From Oscillospiraceae bacterium (GTDB lineage Bacteria; Bacillota_A; Clostridia; Saccharofermentanales; Saccharofermentanaceae): a stretch of DNA of 30,430 nt. The notes under the pieces were generated by a model. It saw only the letters and a program-made list of their open reading frames with translations. It ran no database searches and was not told where the DNA came from. The stretch spans positions 1 through 30,430 of the forward strand of contig CADAXO010000034.1 in NCBI GenBank assembly GCA_902791885.1. The letters are read 5' to 3'. Shown piece by piece: positions 1-9,295 of the stretch. The translations under genes were made by a program, and so were the position numbers. The first letter of the stretch is position 1. Every line of letters starts with the position of its first letter.

Positions 1-600
1 TCCCCGCTGGGACGGGCAAAGGATACGGCCAAGGTATCTCTCGACAGAAGAGCTGAACTCGGACTTAACCACGAAGCTTCAGTTCTTCCCTGGCTTAAGG
101 AATTCTATTATGACCTTAAGTATCCTGATACGAATGAGCCTTGCATGTGCTGGGACCATATGCCGTCTTATTTTAACGGCAACAAGGATCTTCACGATAA
201 GGACAGATGGTACGATACGGATCTTATGAGGTCCGGCAATATTCGCGCGGAATACGAAGCCGTGACGTCCGCTTTCGATGAGCTTCTTAAGGGGTACGGC
301 TACGTAAGGCGTAGTGACGGCACTTATGAAGTAACGTCCCACAATGACAAGACGATAGTTATGTTCTGCCACTTCGGAGTTACCGCTGTGCTTACGGGAC
401 ACATGACAGGTGTTGCACCTACGTGTCTCTGGCAGAACTTCTTCATGGCGCCCTCTTCGGTTACTATAATAGGCTCTGAAGAGCGTGAAGAGGGAACCGC
501 TTCGTTTCGTGTACAGGTCTTCGGCGACACGGCACATCTTACTTCAAAGAATGAATCCGTATCCTCATCAGGATACTTCGCGGAGGTGTTGAGTATATGA
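1..600 (+). CDS. Histidine phosphatase family protein, 5'-truncated by window edge
   Basis: The reading frame is open from base 1, so the start codon lies outside the window. The first visible residues, SPLGRAKDTA, match the segment just after the first catalytic motif of the phosphoglycerate-mutase-like histidine phosphatases (usual form SxLxRAxqTA). Near the C-terminus, FCHFG supplies the second catalytic histidine. The RHG motif that carries the phosphorylated histidine would lie upstream and cannot be seen. The visible part is 199 residues with no membrane segment, so it is probably cytoplasmic. Members act on phosphosugars, nucleotides or cobalamin intermediates, and the substrate cannot be told here. 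The stop overlaps the folA start in ATGA, which suggests translational coupling. Confidence 0.8.
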   Translation, partial: SPLGRAKDTAKVSLDRRAELGLNHEASVLPWLKEFYYDLKYPDTNEPCMCWDHMPSYFNGNKDLHDKDRWYDTDLMRSGNIRAEYEAVTSAFDELLKGYGYVRRSDGTYEVTSHNDKTIVMFCHFGVTAVLTGHMTGVAPTCLWQNFFMAPSSVTIIGSEEREEGTASFRVQVFGDTAHLTSKNESVSSSGYFAEVLSI

Positions 601-1136
601 GCATGACAGCAATTGCAGCTGTAGATCAGACCTGGGGCATAGGATATAAGGGTGACCTTCTCATCTCTCTTCCTGAGGATCAGAAGGGCGTATTCCGTAA
701 ATATACGGCAGGTAATACTGTCGTGTTCGGAAGAAAGACACTTCAGACTTTTCCGGGCGAGAGGCTTTTGCCCAAAAGAGTGAACATCATTCTTACAAGA
801 AACCGCGACTTTACTAAGGAAGGCGCAGTCATCCTTCATGACAGGGAAGAGCTTCAGGAATATATCGCTTCACATACCGATGAGAAGATATTCCTTATAG
901 GCGGAGAGACTGTATATAAGTCAATGCTCGATCTTTGTGATGAGGCAATAATCACTTATATCCATAAGGAATTTACTGCCGATGCTTACTTCCCGAATCT
1001 TGATGAGGATCCCGAGTGGGAGCTTGATCACGAGGAAGAAGATATAATGTCTGAAGCAGGCGTCGCATTCAATGTCAGATTTTACAAAAGAAAATTGACT
1101 AACGGTCAAAAATGTGGTAGCATAGGTGCAGTTTAA
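597..1136 (+). CDS. folA: Dihydrofolate reductase
   Basis: This enzyme reduces dihydrofolate to tetrahydrofolate with NADPH in the cytoplasm. The 179-residue length fits the family. The N-terminus (AIAAVDQTWGIGYKGDL), the active-site region LPED with Asp28 in the place of E. coli Asp27, the GRKT cofactor motif, RVNIILTR and IFLIGGETVY are all in family order. The ATG at 597 is preferred over the one at 603 because GGAGG (582-586) lies about ten bases before it. It overlaps the preceding stop by four bases. The usual tryptophan before the active-site LP (Trp22 in E. coli) is Ile23 here, and the C-terminus has a short non-family tail. A likely promoter for the ATP synthase genes lies inside its last codons. 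Confidence 0.93.
   Translation: MSMTAIAAVDQTWGIGYKGDLLISLPEDQKGVFRKYTAGNTVVFGRKTLQTFPGERLLPKRVNIILTRNRDFTKEGAVILHDREELQEYIASHTDEKIFLIGGETVYKSMLDLCDEAIITYIHKEFTADAYFPNLDEDPEWELDHEEEDIMSEAGVAFNVRFYKRKLTNGQKCGSIGAV
1095..1123 (+). promoter_or_regulatory. Probable promoter of the atp operon, inside the folA 3' end
   Basis: TTGACT at 1095-1100 is separated by exactly 17 bases from TAGCAT at 1118-1123. TGG stands directly before the second hexamer, which forms an extended -10 (TGn). Transcription would start near 1130, giving a leader of about 18 bases before the atpI TTG codon. This is a match by eye only; read-through from folA is equally possible. Confidence 0.45.
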
Positions 1137-1147
1137 GGAGAAAGAAT

Positions 1148-1555
1148 TTGAAGAATATCGATCCGGCAATCAAGAATATGACTTCTTATATCGCACTCGC
1201 GACGCTTATCATGAGTGCACTTATGGAAGCAGTCTTTCTTATCATCGGAAGATGGGACCTTCCCGTCCTGTTTGGTAATCTTCTGGGTGCCGGTGTCGGT
1301 ATCCTCAATTTCTTCCTTATGGGGCTCGGCCTTCAGAAAGCTCTCGATAAGAACGAGAAGGACGCGAAGGCAACAGTTGCTTTCTCTCATACAATGAGAT
1401 TCTTCCTTCTTGCACTCGTGCTGATACTGGCGGCCGTACTTGACTGGTTCAATCTTCTTGCAGCCGTAATCTCTTTGATTATGCCGACGGCTGCCGTCTA
1501 TATGAGTGCCATGGTGTCAAAGAAGAAGGGCATTCAGGAGGAACCTGAAGTATGA
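1148..1555 (+). CDS. atpI: ATP synthase subunit I (AtpI-like)
   Basis: This is a 135-residue protein with about four hydrophobic segments and a charged KNEKDAK loop in the middle. Its place as first gene of the atp operon and its size fit AtpI, a small membrane protein thought to help c-ring assembly or magnesium uptake. Sequence conservation in this family is weak, so the call rests partly on position. The start is a TTG preceded by AAGGAGA (1135-1141), a good ribosome binding site at normal spacing. The stop overlaps the atpB start in ATGA. Confidence 0.8.
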   Translation: MKNIDPAIKNMTSYIALATLIMSALMEAVFLIIGRWDLPVLFGNLLGAGVGILNFFLMGLGLQKALDKNEKDAKATVAFSHTMRFFLLALVLILAAVLDWFNLLAAVISLIMPTAAVYMSAMVSKKKGIQEEPEV

Positions 1556-2445
1556 CCGTATTACTGCTTATCTTGTCCATCCTTCCTCTTATAGCGGGCA
1601 TTCTCATCAAGGTTCTTTACGTACCCGCTTCCGAAGGCATCGATATTTCAGGTGCTCATATATTCTTCACGATAGATCTTCCTTTTGGCGGACTTCCGAT
1701 CACCGAGTCTCAGGTCAACTCATGGCTCGTAATTCTGTCTTTGTTCTTCTTCTGCCTGTTCCTGACTCACGGTCTCAAGACTAAGAATATGTCCAGAAGA
1801 CAGATAATTGCTGAATGGATAGTTAACACGGTTGATAATCTCGTTAAGACCAACATGGGAGAGTTCTTCATGGGATTCGGGCCGTTCATAGCTGCGATGC
1901 TCGGCCTCTCGGCCTGTTCATCTCTTCTTACTCTTATTGGACTTTTCCCGCCGACATCTGACATCAATGTCACCGGCGGATGGGCTCTTCTGACCTTCAT
2001 ACTTATTACTTACTATAAGTTTAAGGCAGGTCCCCTCATATATATCAAGAGCTTTGGTGATCCGGTGCCTTTCCTCGCGCCTTTGAACATCATAAGTGAG
2101 GTTGCGACACCTATATCGATGGCATTCCGTCATTACGGCAACGTCCTGTCGGGTTCCATCATTTCAATACTCATAGCTAATCTTCTTACTAATGTATCTA
2201 AGATGATATTCGGATTCCTTCCCGGCTACCTTGGCGGTTTCCCGTACTTAAGGGTTGGACTTCCGGCGATATTATCCATTTATTTCGATCTGTTCAGCGG
2301 AGCCTTACAGGCATTCATCTTCGCTATGCTGACCATGCTGTATGTTTCAGGCGGTTTCCCGGAGGATGAATACTTCAAACGCAAGCGGATAAAGGAAGCT
2401 AAGAAAAAACAACAAGTTATCGAGAATACAAACGGAGGTGTTTGA
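1552..2445 (+). CDS. atpB: F0F1 ATP synthase subunit a
   Basis: Subunit a is the membrane stator that conducts ions to and from the c-ring. The 297-residue protein has several hydrophobic segments. The essential stator arginine is Arg193 in FRHYGNVLSG, equivalent to E. coli Arg210. The final helix region, FDLFSGALQAFIFAMLTMLY, has the family's typical form. The start ATG follows AGGAGGA (1536-1542) by nine bases. The stop lies just before the atpE start, whose Shine-Dalgarno sequence is within the last atpB codons. Confidence 0.95.
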   Translation: MTVLLLILSILPLIAGILIKVLYVPASEGIDISGAHIFFTIDLPFGGLPITESQVNSWLVILSLFFFCLFLTHGLKTKNMSRRQIIAEWIVNTVDNLVKTNMGEFFMGFGPFIAAMLGLSACSSLLTLIGLFPPTSDINVTGGWALLTFILITYYKFKAGPLIYIKSFGDPVPFLAPLNIISEVATPISMAFRHYGNVLSGSIISILIANLLTNVSKMIFGFLPGYLGGFPYLRVGLPAILSIYFDLFSGALQAFIFAMLTMLYVSGGFPEDEYFKRKRIKEAKKKQQVIENTNGGV

Positions 2446-2447
2446 AA

Positions 2448-2732
2448 ATGTTGGAATTGGCAATCGGTATTATTCTGGGAGGATGCGCTCTCGGAGCAGG
2501 ATGTGCGATGATCGCAGGTATCGGACCCGGTATCGGTGAAGGTAATGCGGTAGCTGCTGCCTGTGAAGCGATCGGAAGACAGCCTGAATCAAGAAGTGCG
2601 GTAACCACGACAATGCTCATGGGATGTGCTATCGCTGAGACTACAGGTCTTTATGCTCTTGTTATTGCTATCCTTCTTATCTTCGTAGCGCCCGGAAGAC
2701 TCGTAAATATTCTTCTTGAATCTATCGGATAA
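2448..2732 (+). CDS. atpE: F0F1 ATP synthase subunit c, Na+-type with two-carboxylate motif
   Basis: This 94-residue hairpin protein forms the rotor ring. Helix 1 holds AGIGPGIGEG, the polar loop is RQPES, and helix 2 holds the ion-binding site AIAETTGLY. Glu64 is the essential carboxylate. Thr65, Thr66 and Tyr69 match the sodium-binding set Ser66/Thr67/Tyr70 of Ilyobacter tartaricus. Glu31 stands where that species has Gln32, which gives the two-carboxylate arrangement described for the Fusobacterium nucleatum ring. Sodium coupling is therefore likely, though this is inferred from sequence. The ATG at 2448 is chosen over the TTG at 2442 because GGAGG (2434-2438) sits nine bases before it. 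Confidence 0.95.
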   Translation: MLELAIGIILGGCALGAGCAMIAGIGPGIGEGNAVAAACEAIGRQPESRSAVTTTMLMGCAIAETTGLYALVIAILLIFVAPGRLVNILLESIG

Positions 2733-2737
2733 TCAAC

Positions 2738-3238
2738 ATGAACAATCTTGACGTTATTTCGTTAAACATCTGGCAGATTATCATATCGCTTCTTAATCTT
2801 GTCATTCTGTTCTTTCTGTTCAGGAAGTTCCTTTTCGAGCCGGTGAAGAAAGTCATTGCCAAGAGGCAGGAGGAAGTGGATTCCCGTTACGACAGCGCGT
2901 CCAAGGCTGAAGCTGATGCCATGGAGCTGAAGTCTTCATGGGAGACGAGAATGAAGTCTGCCGAGGATGAAGCAGGGGCCATAATCAAGGAGGCCGTCGA
3001 GAAGGCGGACCGCCGTAATGAGATAATGCTCTACGAGTCCCGTGAGAAGGCCGAGTCCATCATCCGTAAGGCTAAGTCCGAAGCGGAGCGTGATAAGGCT
3101 GATGCCCAGGAATATATCAAGAAGGAGATAGTAGATGTCTCCACGGCTTTGTCCGAGCAGGTACTCGGCCGTGAGATCAATATGGATGACCACATGAATC
3201 TTATCGATGATTTCATCGATAATCTGGAGGATCAGTAA
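2738..3238 (+). CDS. atpF: F0F1 ATP synthase subunit b
   Basis: Subunit b forms the peripheral stalk that holds F1 still against the rotor. The 166-residue protein has one N-terminal membrane helix (WQIIISLLNLVILFFLFRKF), then the typical FEPVKKVIAKRQEE transition and a long charged helix that would pair with a second copy as a coiled coil. Length and order are normal for the family. The gene starts five bases after the atpE stop and overlaps the atpH start by one base. Confidence 0.94.
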   Translation: MNNLDVISLNIWQIIISLLNLVILFFLFRKFLFEPVKKVIAKRQEEVDSRYDSASKAEADAMELKSSWETRMKSAEDEAGAIIKEAVEKADRRNEIMLYESREKAESIIRKAKSEAERDKADAQEYIKKEIVDVSTALSEQVLGREINMDDHMNLIDDFIDNLEDQ

Positions 3239-3765
3239 TGAACGGGAACGGCAAGGAATATGCCATAGCTCTTTTCTCCCTGATGCTTGAGTCAGATGAA
3301 GCTGATAAGGTCATCACCGATATTGATCTTGTTGATACTTTGTTTAAGGAGAATCCTGAGTACATAGATTATCTGATCAACCCGTCTGTTCCGAAGTCGG
3401 AAAGGATCGAGTCATTGAGAAGCGTGTTTGAAGGTCAGGTCTGTGACCACGTCTATTCTTTTCTCAATGTAATATGCGAACACCGCGACATGCATGTTCT
3501 GTTCTCTGCCATCAGTGAGTTCAGGATGATGTATGAAGACTATATGCATATAGCCGATGCGGTGATAACAAGTGCGGTCGAGCTTACCGATGAGCAGAAG
3601 GCAAGGCTTACGGCAAAACTTACGAAAGTTACCGGCAAGACCATTAAGCCTCAGTATGTCATTGATAAGGGTCTCATAGGCGGTATATCCGTAACTGTCG
3701 ACGGCAAGCACTTTGACGGAAGTGTCAGAAAGAATCTCAAGAATTTAAAGGAAGTGATATCCTGA
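3238..3765 (+). CDS. atpH: F0F1 ATP synthase subunit delta
   Basis: Subunit delta joins the b stalk to the top of the alpha/beta hexamer. The 175-residue protein has the normal size, an N-terminal helical domain starting [11 protein letters not shown] and the conserved C-terminal part [26 protein letters not shown]. It lies between atpF and atpA as in most bacterial operons. GGAGG at 3226-3230, inside atpF, is its ribosome binding site. Confidence 0.94.
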   Translation: MNGNGKEYAIALFSLMLESDEADKVITDIDLVDTLFKENPEYIDYLINPSVPKSERIESLRSVFEGQVCDHVYSFLNVICEHRDMHVLFSAISEFRMMYEDYMHIADAVITSAVELTDEQKARLTAKLTKVTGKTIKPQYVIDKGLIGGISVTVDGKHFDGSVRKNLKNLKEVIS

Positions 3766-3766
3766 T

Positions 3767-5266
3767 ATGAACAGAAAGCCGGAAGAAATCAGTAACATAC
3801 TGAAAGAACAGATAAGAAGTTACAAGAACCGCATCGATATGGGTGAGGTCGGCACCGTTGTTATGGTAGGTGACGGAATCGCGAGTGTTTACGGCATCCG
3901 TAACTGCATGTCGACTGAGCTCCTTGAATTCGAAGACGGAAGCGTAGGTCTTGCCCAGAATCTGGAGAATGAGATCGTATCAGTTGCCATACTTTCCGAT
4001 ACGGATGATATAAGAGAGGGAACCAGGGTAAAGAGGACCGGTAAGGTATTATCAGTTCCCGTAGGCGAAGGATTCCTCGGAAGAGTAGTCAATCCTCTCG
4101 GCGAGCCCATCGACGGCAAGGGACCGGTTCCTCATGCGGGGTATAAGCCCGTTGAAGCAGAGGCTCCCGGAATCATTGAGAGAAAGAGCGTATCAGTTCC
4201 TCTTCAGACAGGAATCAAGGCTATCGATTCAATGATCCCGATCGGACGAGGCCAGCGTGAGCTCATTATCGGCGACAGACAGACAGGAAAGACACAGATC
4301 GCTCTTGATACCATCGTTAATCAGAAGGATACAGGCGTTATCTGCGTATATGTAGCAATCGGACAGAAGGCATCTTCCGTAGTTCAGCTCGTCTCTGACC
4401 TTACAAGAGCGGGAGCCATGTCCTATACGATAGTCGTATCCGCTACGGCAGCCGAGAGTGCTCCTATTCAGTACATTGCTCCGTATTCGGGTTGCGCGAT
4501 GGCCGAGTATTTCCGTGAGCAGGGCAAGGATGTTCTCATCGTATATGATGACCTGTCCAAACACGCTGTTGCTTACAGAGCCCTGTCGCTTCTTATCAGA
4601 AGACCTCCGGGAAGAGAAGCATATCCCGGTGACGTATTCTATCTTCATTCGAGACTTCTCGAGCGTGCAGCATGCGTTGCACCCGAGTTCGGCGGCGGTT
4701 CAATCACTGCGCTCCCTATCGTAGAGACTCAGGCAGGCGATGTTTCCGCATATATCCCGACTAATGTAATCTCGATTACCGACGGACAGATATTCCTTGA
4801 GACAGAACTGTTCCACAGCGGAATCATTCCTGCCATCAACCCTGGTATTTCAGTAAGCCGAGTCGGCGGATCCGCACAGCTTAAGGCGATGAAGAAGGTT
4901 TCAGGAGAGCTTAAGCTTCTGTATTCACAGTTCAGAGAACTTCAGGAGTTCTCTCAGTTCGGATCTGATCTCGATTCAGATACGAAGGCAAGACTGAATC
5001 TTGGTGAGAGAATCGTTCAGGTATTGAAGCAGAATCTCAACAGCCCCGTAGAAGTCGGTGCTCAGGTCGCGATCATCTATGCCGTAATTAACGGTTATCT
5101 GAATTCCGTTCCCGTTGATAAGGTCCCTGAATTCGAGACTGAACTTTATGACCTTCTTAACATGGAATACAAGGACTGGCTGCTTCGAATTAAGAGCGGC
5201 AACTGGGACAAAGAGGATGAGGATACTCTTAAGAAGATCCTTACAAAACTTACTAAGAGTGAATAA
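3767..5266 (+). CDS. atpA: F0F1 ATP synthase subunit alpha
   Basis: Alpha forms the non-catalytic part of the F1 hexamer. At 499 residues the length is normal. The beta-barrel N-terminal domain is followed by the nucleotide-binding domain with the P-loop GDRQTGKT at residues 169-176. [10 protein letters not shown] and the signature [17 protein letters not shown] follow, then the helical C-terminal domain. The start is one base after the atpH stop, with GGAAGTGA upstream as a modest ribosome binding site. Nothing unusual was seen. Confidence 0.97.
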   Translation: MNRKPEEISNILKEQIRSYKNRIDMGEVGTVVMVGDGIASVYGIRNCMSTELLEFEDGSVGLAQNLENEIVSVAILSDTDDIREGTRVKRTGKVLSVPVGEGFLGRVVNPLGEPIDGKGPVPHAGYKPVEAEAPGIIERKSVSVPLQTGIKAIDSMIPIGRGQRELIIGDRQTGKTQIALDTIVNQKDTGVICVYVAIGQKASSVVQLVSDLTRAGAMSYTIVVSATAAESAPIQYIAPYSGCAMAEYFREQGKDVLIVYDDLSKHAVAYRALSLLIRRPPGREAYPGDVFYLHSRLLERAACVAPEFGGGSITALPIVETQAGDVSAYIPTNVISITDGQIFLETELFHSGIIPAINPGISVSRVGGSAQLKAMKKVSGELKLLYSQFRELQEFSQFGSDLDSDTKARLNLGERIVQVLKQNLNSPVEVGAQVAIIYAVINGYLNSVPVDKVPEFETELYDLLNMEYKDWLLRIKSGNWDKEDEDTLKKILTKLTKSE

Positions 5267-5268
5267 AA

Positions 5269-6123
5269 ATGGCTAAGGATATTAAGGCACTGCGTAAGAG
5301 GATAAAGAGCTTTGACTCGACGCTCCATCTGACAGGAGCGATGGGTCTTGTCGCATCCTCAAAGATGCGTAAGGCTACCGATGCCATGCTGCAGGGAAGA
5401 AAGTACCTGAAGGCTGTTTCCGAGATAGTTGACGATCTTACAAGAAGTCAGGAATGCCAGAAGTCGGTATTCTTCAGTGAAGAACCTGAACTGAAGATCA
5501 CGGATTCGACAAGACTCATCGTCATTGCCGGAGACAGAGGTCTTTGCGGCGGCTACAATGCCAATGTGTTCAGGATGGTAAGGGACATGGGCGTCAAGGA
5601 CATTGTTCCTATCGGCAAGAGGGCATTCGACAGATATACAGATGATGAATTGTCTGATTTTGATCCCGATTACGTCAGGGTGTTTGATTCATCGGAGCAT
5701 TATTCATTCGATTCCGCGATGGAGACTAGTAAGTCCTGCATTAACGACTTCCGTGAGGGCAGGATTGACCGAGTCGGTATCGTTTACAACAAGTATGTAT
5801 CGATACTTACACAGGAGCCTCATGTTAAGTGGATTCTTCCGCTTACAAGACTTGAGGGGAGAAGTGCGAATGCAGGCATATATGAGCCGGAGCCCCTCGT
5901 TCTTCTCGAGGACATTCTTCCCCAGTATTTTGCAGGCGTTCTTTATTCTCTTGTCAAAGAGAGTTTTGCCTGTGAGGTGGCATCGAGAAGAATGGCAATG
6001 GACAGTGCCACCAAGAATGCAACAGAGATGATTGATAATCTTACTTTGGAATATAACCGTGTAAGGCAGAGTAAGATAACACAGGAGATTACAGAGATAG
6101 TTGCCGGTGCCGGCAGCAAGTGA
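5269..6123 (+). CDS. atpG: F0F1 ATP synthase subunit gamma
   Basis: Gamma is the central rotating shaft. The 284-residue protein shows both family signatures: the N-terminal helix (IKALRKRIKSFDSTLHLTGAM and the following SSKMRKA) and the C-terminal helix (SRRMAMDSATKNATEMIDNL). GDRGLCGGYNANV is the conserved Rossmann-like part. It starts two bases after the atpA stop, and the upstream sequence (AGTGAATAAAA) is a weak ribosome binding site, so coupling to atpA translation is likely. Confidence 0.96.
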   Translation: MAKDIKALRKRIKSFDSTLHLTGAMGLVASSKMRKATDAMLQGRKYLKAVSEIVDDLTRSQECQKSVFFSEEPELKITDSTRLIVIAGDRGLCGGYNANVFRMVRDMGVKDIVPIGKRAFDRYTDDELSDFDPDYVRVFDSSEHYSFDSAMETSKSCINDFREGRIDRVGIVYNKYVSILTQEPHVKWILPLTRLEGRSANAGIYEPEPLVLLEDILPQYFAGVLYSLVKESFACEVASRRMAMDSATKNATEMIDNLTLEYNRVRQSKITQEITEIVAGAGSK

Positions 6124-6133
6124 GGAGAGATGA

Positions 6134-7754
<1,621 letters not shown>

Positions 7755-7770
<16 letters not shown>

Positions 7771-7847
7771 GCAAGGATAACGTCAAGCTTATCGTCGGCA
7801 ATGATGACGCCTTTGCCAATCTTACTCCCGGAGGAAGAAATGAGTAA
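7755..7847 (+). pseudogene. atpC: Displaced 3' end of atpC
   Basis: In the frame that starts with GGA at 7755, the sequence codes for GILDVGKDNVKLIVG, then NDDAFANLTPGGRNE and a TAA stop at 7845-7847. This is the missing end of the epsilon beta-sandwich. Its last codons carry GGAGGAA (7830-7836), the ribosome binding site of the next gene, and its stop overlaps that gene's start. This arrangement supports 7847 as the original atpC end. Even when restored it lacks the C-terminal helical hairpin of longer epsilon subunits. Confidence 0.8.
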
Positions 7848-9162
7848 GCTAAGACAGCAGCATATGCCCGTTATGTGGCATGACCTGACTCACGAGGACA
7901 GTGATACTCCTGCAGTTGATTCGCCTCTTACTGAGAAGGCCAGTCTGATCGGACGTATCGGACTGCTGTTCCTGGCTTCAGGTGCCGGTGCCTACCGTGT
8001 CCGGGCTGCCATGAATAAGATATCGAGAGCTCTTAAGGTTACATGTAATGCTGATATCGGAATCAAGTCGATTTCTTATACATGTATTCAGGGTAATGAC
8101 TCTTGTACGAATGCTCTGTCGAATCGTACTACTGGCGTTAATACAACAAAGCTCAACTACCTCGAGATGTTCTGTGACGGATTCGCCGAGAGAGTGGGAC
8201 GGTATTCCATAGACAGCTTCCATAATATGCTTGATACGATCGATAAGAGCGGCAGCAATTATGCCATATGGCAGCTGTGTCTTGCTTCCGGAGCGGCATG
8301 CGGTGCTTTCGCATTTCTGCTCGGTGCGGGCTGGATCGAGATGCTTTGTACTTTTATAGCGGCAGCAGCAGGCTTTCTGATCCGTAAGCTGCTTCTTAAT
8401 CACAGTTATACCTTGTTTGCCAATGTAAGTGCAGCGGTTCTGACATCATGCTTTGCTTACATTATGCTGATTAAGGGAATATCAGCTGCTTTGAATGTTC
8501 CGGCGGACTACAGGGCAGGGTATATCTGTTCAATCCTGTTTATCGTTCCCGGATTCCCGCTTATCACCGGCGGTATTGATATTGCCAAGCTCGATCTTAA
8601 GTCGGGAATCGAAAGGATCGTCTATGCATTTATGGTAGTCTGTGTAGCTGCACTTACATGTGCCTTTACGGCGTCAGTATTGCAGTATGCACCGGTTGAT
8701 TTCCCGGCATATGAACTTGATATGCCCGTAAAGTATGCTCTTCGTCTTGTAATGAGTTTTATCGGTGTATTCGGATTCTCCATGATATTTAACAGCACTC
8801 CCAAGATGGCTATGACAGCCGGACTCATCGGAATGGTCGCCAACTTTGTAAGGCTCTTTCTTACGGATCATGGAGTTAAGGTCGGCGTTGCTGCTTTTGT
8901 CGGAGCATTGCTCGCAGGTATTATAGCTTCTTTGATAAAACGTTTTGTCGGAATCTATCCGCGTATTACTTTAACTGTACCTTCTATCGTTATTATGGTT
9001 CCGGGGATGTTTCTTTATAAAGGAATCCATTTCCTGTCTTCAGGTGATTTCGAACAGGGCGGCGCGTGGCTTTGGAAGGCTATCATGATAATCGCATCTT
9101 TGCCGCTCGGGCTTGTATTCGCCAGAATATTTACGGATAAGAACTTCGCTAAGTCTTCGTAA
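7840..9162 (+). CDS. ThrE-family threonine/serine exporter
   Basis: This 440-residue polytopic membrane protein has a hydrophilic N-terminal half-domain (about residues 30-150, with IGLLFLASGAGAYRVRAAMNK) and then about ten membrane segments. PGFPLITGGIDIAKLD and PSIVIMVPGMFLYKG are typical of the two ThrE modules (DUF1212 and DUF3815), here fused in one chain. Family members export threonine and serine with the ion gradient. The ATG at 7840 is chosen because GGAGGAA (7830-7836) precedes it. The in-frame ATG at 7801 lies inside the original atpC and has no ribosome binding site. The position directly after the ATP synthase genes suggests co-transcription. Confidence 0.88.
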   Translation: MSKLRQQHMPVMWHDLTHEDSDTPAVDSPLTEKASLIGRIGLLFLASGAGAYRVRAAMNKISRALKVTCNADIGIKSISYTCIQGNDSCTNALSNRTTGVNTTKLNYLEMFCDGFAERVGRYSIDSFHNMLDTIDKSGSNYAIWQLCLASGAACGAFAFLLGAGWIEMLCTFIAAAAGFLIRKLLLNHSYTLFANVSAAVLTSCFAYIMLIKGISAALNVPADYRAGYICSILFIVPGFPLITGGIDIAKLDLKSGIERIVYAFMVVCVAALTCAFTASVLQYAPVDFPAYELDMPVKYALRLVMSFIGVFGFSMIFNSTPKMAMTAGLIGMVANFVRLFLTDHGVKVGVAAFVGALLAGIIASLIKRFVGIYPRITLTVPSIVIMVPGMFLYKGIHFLSSGDFEQGGAWLWKAIMIIASLPLGLVFARIFTDKNFAKSS

Positions 9163-9167
9163 TTCGA

Positions 9168-9234
9168 AAAGCAGGACGCCTCGCTACGTACTCGACGCTC
9201 CGCGTCTGCGTAAGTCCGCTCAGCGCCGTGCTTT
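9168..9234. repeat. GC-rich imperfect inverted-repeat element
   Basis: Between the ThrE gene and the terminator, AAAGCA (9168-9173) pairs with TGCTTT (9229-9234). Inside, GGAC (9174-9177) can pair with GTCC (9214-9217), and GACGC (9194-9198) pairs with GCGTC (9202-9206) across a three-base loop. The stretch is richer in CG steps than the coding sequence around it and has no convincing ORF. It resembles a dispersed intergenic palindromic repeat, but copies elsewhere cannot be checked here. Confidence 0.45.
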
Positions 9235-9243
9235 ATGAATAAT

Positions 9244-9273
9244 AAAAAGAGTTGCCGTTTGGCAACTCTTTTT
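9244..9273. terminator. Bidirectional rho-independent terminator
   Basis: AAAAAGAGTTGCC (9244-9256), a four-base loop and GGCAACTCTTTTT (9261-9273) make a perfect 13-bp stem with A and T tracts on either side. It can end the atp/ThrE transcript from the left and the convergent minus-strand gene from the right. Confidence 0.9.
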
Positions 9274-9295
9274 GCATGTAAGGTTGTACTCTGCT

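Noticed and set aside
7801..7839. An earlier start for the ThrE-family gene at ATG 7801
   Set aside because: There is no ribosome binding site, the stretch codes for the end of epsilon in another frame, and ATG 7840 has GGAGGAA at proper spacing.
9168..9234. Riboswitch
   Set aside because: It lies after a stop codon and before a terminator, with no downstream gene on the same strand and no known riboswitch motif.
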